This document shows, in pieces, positions 57,236 to 64,000 of a DNA stretch of 64,000 bases. The notes under the pieces were generated by a model. The model searched no databases, had not been told where the DNA came from, and saw only the letters and a program-made list of their open reading frames with translations. Both the position numbers and the translations under genes were made by a program. The stretch is taken from positions 3,650,767 to 3,714,766 of the forward strand of contig NC_089823.1 of the NCBI RefSeq assembly GCF_035046505.1. Reading direction: 5' to 3'. Numbering within the stretch: the stretch's first letter is position 1; every line of letters starts with the position of its first letter. The DNA is from Tiliqua scincoides (lineage: Eukaryota > Chordata > Lepidosauria > Squamata > Scincidae).

Positions 57236-57368
57236 TTTATATTTAGCAGGAGAAGAGCTACTGGCCCTCTTCAGCACAACATCTCTTCCAATGGCTGTCA
57301 TTGATGTATTGATTTTGGCATGTGAACTACCTTTTGTTGAAAAAGCAGTATATAAATATTCTCAGTTA
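57236..57368 (+). repeat. L2-like 3' tail
   Basis: TTTATATTTAGCAGGAGAAG and TTTTGTTGAAAAAGCAGTAT then ATAAATATTCTCAG match the tail inserted at 36.7 kb. It lies between UCP2 and DNAJB13. Confidence 0.55.
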
Positions 57369-57465
57369 ATGAACTGTCTGTGACAAAGTAGGATTGGCTC
57401 CAGAGTGTGCTTAGCCCTTAGTCATGGCTGCTATCACTGCCAAGTGAGCAAAGAGGCACCTTTTT

Positions 57466-57541
57466 AAAGCCATTTCTGCCCAAAGTTGCACGTATGCAAC
57501 AGATCAAATGTGTACACCTGTGTGTCAGGCAAAAATGGATT
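57466..57541. mobile_element. Short foldback element (CCATTTCTGCCC family), copy 2
   Basis: AAAGCCATTTCTGCCCAAAG to CAGGCAAAAATGGATT, with AGATCAAATGTGTACACCTG inside, matches 12251-12331. Confidence 0.6.
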
Positions 57542-57774
57542 CAAGGGCCAGGTTTCTTATTTAGCAGATGGAAGCCCTACTTGTTCAAACTTAAAATCCT
57601 TAAATGCTGGTATATCTCTGTCTTTTAGCATATAAATTTGAGACAGGAAACCATCTTATTAGGTGGATGATCAAGGTCATGTATAAACATTCTAACTAGG
57701 AATACCACAAAGCACAAGGGTCCGTTTTCATTACATGTAAGAAGTCAGAATCATTCTAGACAAATACTGAGACT

Positions 57775-57780
57775 TTTATT
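57775..57780 (-). other. DNAJB13 poly(A) signal
   Basis: AATAAA on the minus strand begins 25 nt after the DNAJB13 stop (TGA at 57807-57805), giving a very short 3' UTR. It faces the UCP2 signal at 56664, about 1.1 kb away, so the two genes converge tail to tail. Confidence 0.6.
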
Positions 57781-57804
57781 TTGTTCTGCAAAAGGCTGCC
57801 CCCC

Positions 57805-60800
57805 TCATGTCAAGAGGGCCTCCTGCAGGAGAGCCTTCTTGGCGGGGGTGAGTCTTTGAGGGAAGATGATGTCAAAATACATGATGAGGTCTCCCTTGCA
57901 AGATGGGTTCTTGGACAGAGGCATGCCTTCTCCTGTCACCACCTTGAAGTACTTGGGGCTGTAAAGGCAAGCCAAAGGCATTGTGATACTGTAGAAAGAT
58001 GGAATAAAATTACTAAAATTCCAAAGCAACCCCTGTTAGGAGAACGTCTAGGCTCTGAATGCAACTGCAATGCTAGGGGCAGAAAAAGGACAGCAGTGCC
58101 TCTTCCCAACCCGTGCATCCTACTGTCTAGAGACAAAAGCAGTCCTAAGCAAGCTACCCTAAAAACATCTCTGTACTATTGGAGGCCTCCCACACTAAAA
58201 GTCTGGCAAAGGAGTCTCCAAACTTCTCTGCCGAAGGGCCACATCAAATATCTGGCACGGTGTCAAGGGCCAGAAAAACAATAAAATATAAAATTTAAAT
58301 AAATACATTGGAGATGGAACTTAGATGACTGACTGAAATGAACGAATGAATGGGCTCAAATGTCCAGGATTTCTCCAAGCACCAACACAGCCCAAGAAAT
58401 AAAGCACACACACTTAAATGGAACCCCATTGCCCCACCCCACAAGCACAACTCTGGTTGTGTTTGGTCAACTGGGCCAACTGGGCTCTCAGGGGATCAGA
58501 GACTGGCTGCAGGCTGGATAGAGGCTTGCCGCAGGCCGCATCTGGCCCCCAGCCAGGGTTTGGAGACCCCTGGTCTGGCAGATGGAGGAACAAGCAAGAT
58601 CGCTCCCCTTCCTCTGTGATGGACATGCTGCCTTCTAAACTTACAGGTGTGCTGAACTTTGCACCACTTGAACTATTAGCTGCAGTCCCATGAATTGGGC
58701 TGGGGTAGTGCTTTGGCTCTTCCTCACACTTCACAGGAGCCAGGCTGAGAACCGCAGCACTTACTGGACAATGTCATTGATGGGAATGTTGAGCAGCCTC
58801 TCGTCCAGGGTTCTCACATCCACTGTGCACCCAATCAGAGCCTGCAGGGCAGAATATAAAAGACTGAGGTTGGCGAGCTGCTTCCCAAGCTTCTGTTAGC
58901 CGAAGCATGCTGGGAAGGGAAACCTGCTTGATTTCCACAGAAAACAGATTGCTTTAGGGCAAGTACAGTAAGAATAAGAATTACCGACACTCTTGTGAGT
59001 CTCTTGATTGGAAGGTGCTGAGGCCAGAACAGTAACTCAGCCAGAGATGCTGCAGGTGGAAATTCTAAGCTCATGGCCCATTCATGAGCCATGACAAAGG
59101 ATCTGCTGGTCTAGCTCAGTTTGAGCAAGAGGGCCTCTTACAAGAAAGGCAGCATTGGAGTTCTAGCAGCTGGTTATGTCAAACCCAAAGGCACTAGCAA
59201 GGCAGTAAAAATTAAGTATTGCATTAAGTATTGCTCCTTAATGCAATATGTAACCATATGTAATGGCTTGTTAGTGAGAAGTATCCGAAATATAGGTCCT
59301 GGGAGGCACAATTTGGTGCCTTTGTTACCTTTCCCAGTGGGATGCTGGCCACATAGATCAGGTTGTCATCCTCTCTTTTAAATCTGGGGTGGAGCTTCTC
59401 CCTGACAACGAAGATGATATCAGCTGGGATGATGTTGGGACCCTAAAAGAATAAAGGACATTCATGAACCCAAGCAGTAGTTCACACATGCTTGGAGCTG
59501 GGGTTCTCAGCAGGTTTGCGGAGGAGGCTGCAACTTTCTTCCCCTCTCCTGACCACTCAGGTAGAGAAGTAGTGTGTGTGCAAGTGCTTGTTGGTTTTAA
59601 GGATGGACTTGCCCCTCTTCAGTGTACTGCACATAGTTTTGGTGCAGCTTAAATTATTAAAAAGAACAACAAAATTCAGCAATGTCTCCTCTAACACTGT
59701 TTTGTTACAGTAGCCACCAAGCAGAGGGCCAATATCAGTGCTACGGATCAGCCTGGGGACGAGGACTCAGTAGCTGCCTGAGGGTTCTGCGCGCTGGTGC
59801 CAGGCTTGGTCCAGCAGCAAACTTGGGCCAACAGCTTATGTAAGTCAACCCTGCAGTAGAAAGTTGTTTGTAACAGCAGATATTGAATGTTCCCAATGAC
59901 CAGAGCCAGCGACAGACCTCAGAAGTCCCACAACACATTACCTGGTCTCCTTCCTTTTCAAAAGTGATCCTGGTCCCTTGTTTCCACCCTGGCTGCACAT
60001 CAATAGTCAGAATCTTATCTTTAATGGTAGAAGCATGGCCATCATCATTCATCACCTGAGTGGGGTTAGAAACAAGGCATGCAAGCACCCAGTGGCTGGT
60101 CGAAGAGACTGCATCTCAGGATCACTTAATCTAGAGAAGAATGAAATCTAAACCTATATAAAATGCTAACAAGCTCTCTGTTCTCAACATTATTACTCAC
60201 CTGGTTCCATTAATGTGCGAGGCTCTTCTACACATCAACTACCACCCCACTCGCCTTACTATGGCTGGGAAGCCACTCCAGCCCCACATGGAACTTCTTG
60301 ACTTACCCTGCGTGAAATCTTGATTTTTTTGGTGCAGCCATAAAACAGGTCTTCCAGCGAAAGGTAGAGATCTCGCTCAATGGGCGGGTCCTGCTTCTTC
60401 ACCCCCCGTCCTCGTAGCCCCCCAAAGGCCATGTTAATTTCGCCCCCTTCTGAAGTGTAGAACTCTAAGCAAAGAAAAAGTCCGTCACAGGGGAGAAGTT
60501 TTAAAAACTTTACAAAATTAGCTTTACCCAAAAATGTCTTTCTACAAAGCAGCAAAGGCTGGAGGATGCAGCACCCTGGGCAGCCCTGGGCAAAAAGCAG
60601 AGGAAATGCCACTGTGGGGGGAACAAAGAGTCCTGCCTTTTGCACCATGCTAACACACCAGGGTCTCAAAAAACCAGCAAAACAAACCACAAGAAATGCC
60701 AGCAAGAAAAATTAAGCAGACACCCAAGACTTCATCGTAAAATATGTAAGACTAATATAAGGCAGAAGGAGACACATGCAATAAGCTCTGAGGCCGCAGA

Positions 60801-63187
60801 AAGCCTGGCAGGCCTTTCCCAACTGCCTAAAGAGACAGAGCAGGACTGGGAGGTACCTTGTGGGAGAGAGTGATGGAATTCGGGAGTCACTGCTGAAAAA
60901 ACAGAACATGGTTCAGCCTGTTGGTGTCTGAAGTCAGGACTCTCCACTGACTTCACAGAGGGGGTGGATGCGAGAAGGTGGCCCTCACTCAGATGTGCAC
61001 CCTAGAGAGGGCAAGAGCACCACCCACCTTCATCTGGACACTTTAGGTGCCTGCTCTGCTAGGACTGCTTGGTCTTCAGGCCTCTTCCCCACTGACTAAG
61101 ACACTTCTTGTGTGGACTGGAGAGGTTCTCCATCCTGAAGGGATTCAAATCCAGGGGTCTGGTGTGCGCAAGTGTGTAGGGGGTGATTCTTTTGGCCCAA
61201 AATATTCCAGTTGATGCTGGGGCAGGGCAGGAGAGTTAAAGCCAACAACAGCTGCATCTGCATGCACAGGCATCCCATTTCTGCCCCAGGTTTAGTTCCA
61301 GACCTCAAGTTAAAAGGATCTCAGGTAGTAGAGCTAGGAAAGACTGTGGCTTGGGAGAAGGCTGCTTTGTGTATTTGCCCATACTTGACAGCAGCGTCTG
61401 CTCTGAGCATACACCCTGCCTCATCAGGATGCTGAACACAGCTGCAGCACCTCCTGCCTGTCACACCATAGAGAAGGCTCTGGGTGGGGAGTCATCACCA
61501 GGAGGGAATAGTCAAGACAAAAGGGATTCTGTCCAAATACGGCACTGGGACCTACCAGAAAAGGGATTGTCGCCTCCAAAGAATTCATGGAACACCTTGT
61601 CAGGATTGCCGTGGAACACATAGCCTTCTGTCCAGGGGGTGTCAGCCCCAAATTCCAAAGGGATCCCGCCTTTGAGGCCCTCTTCTGCAAATTTATCATA
61701 AATCCCCTTCTTCACAGCTAAAGAACATAAGAAAATAAGAAGAGCCCTGCTGTATCAGGCCAAAGGCCCATCTAGTCCAGCTTTCTGTATCTCACAGCGG
61801 CCCACCAAATGCCCCAGGGAGTACACCAGATAACAAGAGACCTCATCCTGGTGCCCTCCCTTGCATCTGGCATTCTGACATAACCCATTTCTGAAATCAG
61901 GAGGTTGCACATATACATCATGGCTTGTAACCCATAATGGCTTTTTCCTCCAGAAACATGTCCAATCCCCTTTTAAAGGCATCCAGGCCAGACGCCATCA
62001 CCACATCCTGTGGCAAGGAGTTCCACAGAGCAACCACACGCTGAGTAAAGAAATATTTTCTTTTGTCTGTTCTAACTCTCCCAACACTCAATTTTAGTGG
62101 ATGTCCCCTGGTTCTGGTGTTATGTGAGAGTGTAAAGAGCATTTCCCTATCCACTCTGTCCATCCCCTGCATAATTTTGTATGTTTCAATCATGTCCCCC
62201 CTCAGGCGCCTCTTTTCTAGGCTGAAGAGGCCCAAACGCCGTAGCCTTTCCTCATAAGGAAGGTGCCCCAGCCCCGTAATCATCTTAGTCGCTCTCTTTT
62301 GCACCTTTTCCATTTCCACTATGTCTTTTTTGAGATGTGGCGACCAGAACTGGACACAATACTCCAGGTGTGGCCTTACCATCGATTTGTACAACGGCAT
62401 TATAATATTAGCCGTTTTGTTCTCAAAACCTTTTCTTTTGTTCTCAATACCTTTTCTAATGATCCCAAGCATAGAATTGGCCAAAAGGACAAAGAGGCAA
62501 CAGGCATGTTGGTCAGGGGTAGGTTTTTTCGCACAAAAATGTGTTGCAGGCAAGTTGGGGGCTGACAGAGATCACATCATGGGAAAGGGGAGAGGCAGAG
62601 CTACCAGTCTGTCTATGCACATACACACTCAGACCCACACCATCTTGGCCTTTCCCTGTGCCTTCTTCTATTCTCCCCCTCCTCAAACTAATTGTCGTCT
62701 TCCTCCTCTTTTGGCACAGATATGTACACAGACATTTCCTCTCACATAACTGTACACAGTTTAGAACGCACACAGGCACACTCCCACCTTATGAGCCTAC
62801 ATAATTGAGCATGTAGTGTTCAGATTGTGAAAGAAAAGGGATTCTGTGTACTGGATACTGCTGAATGACATGGCTAGGGCAGTTTTTTCTCTCTAAACTT
62901 TCTGGAAACATCCAAAGCAATTATTTTAGCCCACATTTGTGAGATATGCATTTGTTGGAACCCTGACAGTTGCGTGATGCCCACTGCCCTAATATTCTGT
63001 CTATACTGAACCAGAACTTCAGTTTTACAGATCTTCTCAAAGAGCACAGAACTCAAGAGCCAACAACCCTGCATCCTACTTACGATCACTCAAGACATCG
63101 TAGGCTTCTGCAAGCTGCTTGAACTTCTCACGTGCCCAGGGCTCCTTGTTTTTATGAGGGTGGTACTTCAGAGCAAGTTTCCTATAC
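57805..63187 (-). CDS. DNAJB13: DNAJB13, axonemal J-domain protein (7 of 8 coding exons; first exon outside window)
   Basis: DNAJB13 is a type II HSP40 found in radial spokes of motile cilia and sperm flagella. Exons in gene order are 63187-63084, 61717-61556, 60464-60307, 60055-59942, 59442-59329, 58841-58765 and 57958-57805, all GT/AG with consistent phases. They total 883 nt. The missing first exon would need 68 nt to reach the human length of 316 residues. Visible parts are the J-domain ([24 protein letters not shown]), the G/F-like linker ([20 protein letters not shown]) and the C-terminal substrate-binding region ([57 protein letters not shown]), ending EALLT. The J-domain HPD motif reads HPH; I recall HPL in human. 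No break is seen. Confidence 0.93.
58201..58580. mobile_element. hAT-type non-autonomous element with exact 8-bp TSD, in DNAJB13
   Basis: GTCTGGCA lies at 58201-58208 and 58573-58580. The element between has inverted ends (AGTCTCCAAACTTCT and GGTTTGGAGACCCCTG) and paired GAAGGGCCACATC / GGCCGCATCTGGCCC blocks. It lies in a DNAJB13 intron. Confidence 0.8.
61721..62490 (-). mobile_element. CR1 LINE abutting the DNAJB13 exon 3 acceptor
   Basis: A 211-codon minus frame (62553-61918) covers [20 protein letters not shown] (with a small internal duplication), [40 protein letters not shown] and [20 protein letters not shown]. It is the most intact CR1 piece here and lies in the sense of DNAJB13. Its 3' octamer tail (TTCTTATTTTCTTATGTTCT T) runs straight into TAG and the exon at 61717. 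Confidence 0.92.
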
Positions 63188-63228
63188 CTGCAAAACACAG
63201 CAGAAGACTGGCTTTTTGTGCCACGCAC

Positions 63229-63230
63229 GC

Positions 63231-63265
<35 letters not shown>
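63229..63265. repeat. (CT)n microsatellite
   Basis: This is an almost pure CT run with one TCGC interruption, just upstream (gene sense) of the DNAJB13 exon at 63187. Read on the gene strand it is (GA)n, so it is not a pyrimidine tract for that acceptor. Confidence 0.95.
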
Positions 63266-63341
63266 GAATGTCCTTTTCTTTCTCCCCAAACATGTAAATT
63301 TAATGTTTTTTAAAGAGGCCTGAAACCATTAATTACCAAGG

Positions 63342-63426
63342 CTGCAATCCTATGCACACTTGCCTAGGAGTAACCCCATTGAACACAGTGGGACTTTTTT
63401 CCAAATGAGCATGAGTAGGATTGTGC
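63342..63426. mobile_element. Short palindromic element (CAATCCTATGCA family)
   Basis: AGGCTGCAATCCTATGCACA and GAGTAGGATTGTGCC are inverted ends. AACCCCATTGAACACAGTGG lies at the centre. The rest, to 64,000, shows no DNAJB13 first exon and no other gene. Confidence 0.6.
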
Positions 63427-64000
63427 CCCCCCATGGGGGGGGTGCAGGGGGTAATTTATACCAGGGCCCAGGGTCAAAAAGGGGGCCCAGGAGGCAAAGG
63501 AGAGGGCCCAGAAATGTCCTGGGATCCTACATTTTCTTATCTCACCAGGGCCCATGAGAAGAGGCTGGGGGGGGGGGGCAGATGGACACTGACTTCTGGT
63601 CAAAAGAGCAGCCCAGGAGCCAAAGGAGGGGAACCAAAATTTCCTGGGATCTCAGAAAATATTTGAATATATTGTGTTAAGAACATGCATTCTACATTTT
63701 TTAAACCTACATAGTTTTATATATTGCAATTTGTAGAAATTATGATCCAGTGATCAAATGGAATTCTGGTCCCATGGAGAAGGGAAGGGGCCCTAAAGAA
63801 ACTTTGCACCCCCTGATAAAATTGTCCTCAGCGGCCCTGCCTGGACCTTTGCTCTCTCTCGACTACACATTTGTATGGAGATGTGAGAATTGACTCTTTT
63901 TGCATTGAGACAGACAGTGGTACCCCCATCATGTCATTCCTTTGCCCAGAGAGAGCCAAAGGGTCCAGGCACAGGAGCCTTTGAAGAGCTTTAGAGTGCA

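Noticed and set aside
63190-64000. DNAJB13 first exon
   Set aside because: No ATG-led sequence for the expected MGQDYYSVLG-type start on the minus strand. The interval holds a CT repeat, a palindromic element and G-rich repeat-like sequence.

Overview
The window is vertebrate nuclear DNA. Coding exons are short, bounded by GT/AG sites, and set in long repeat-filled introns. The repeats point to a squamate reptile, probably a lizard: CR1 LINEs ending in TTCTTATG-type octamers, L2 and MIR-like pieces, tRNA-like and 5S rRNA-derived SINEs, and several foldback DNA-transposon families. UCP2 and UCP3 are both intact, which argues against a bird, because birds are reported to lack UCP2. The squamate call rests on remembered repeat families and gene content, not on a search.

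Four genes lie in the order C2CD3 (3' exons, + strand, about 0.3-16.9 kb), UCP3 (+, coding 29.07-35.98 kb), UCP2 (+, exon 1 near 43.1 kb, coding 47.58-54.41 kb) and DNAJB13 (- strand, 63.19 to 57.78 kb, first exon outside the window). This is the human 11q13 neighbourhood. UCP3 and UCP2 are tandem paralogous inner-membrane carriers with six coding exons each, and five of the six match in length to within 3 nt. All three carrier signatures are intact in both. UCP2 keeps an untranslated exon 2 with a 36-codon upstream ORF, the length of the known mammalian UCP2 inhibitory uORF. DNAJB13 faces UCP2 tail to tail across about 1.1 kb.

The C2CD3 intron (3.4-15.0 kb), the C2CD3-UCP3 gap (16.9-28.9 kb) and the UCP3-UCP2 gap (36.2-42.5 kb) are mostly repeats. 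Several can be dated by nesting. A 5S-derived SINE with a 13-bp target duplication sits in a Harbinger-like MITE. A LINE tail with a 9-bp duplication sits in a CR1 copy. A CR1 fragment sits in a tRNA-like SINE. Two copies of one non-autonomous retroelement carry independent insertions of the same L2-like tail. The 5S SINE, that non-autonomous family and an Ingi/Vingi-like LINE share one 3' tail, which suggests one retrotransposition machinery for all three.

Repeats also touch the genes. A CR1 3' end supplies nearly all of the splice-acceptor tract of DNAJB13 exon 3. Two foldback elements flank the GC-rich UCP2 promoter. I saw no bacterial features, CRISPR, tRNA or functional rRNA genes, and no recognisable endogenous retrovirus. 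I found no wholly new biological system. The strongest leads are the UCP2 uORF, the shared-tail retroelement group and the CR1-derived splice site.
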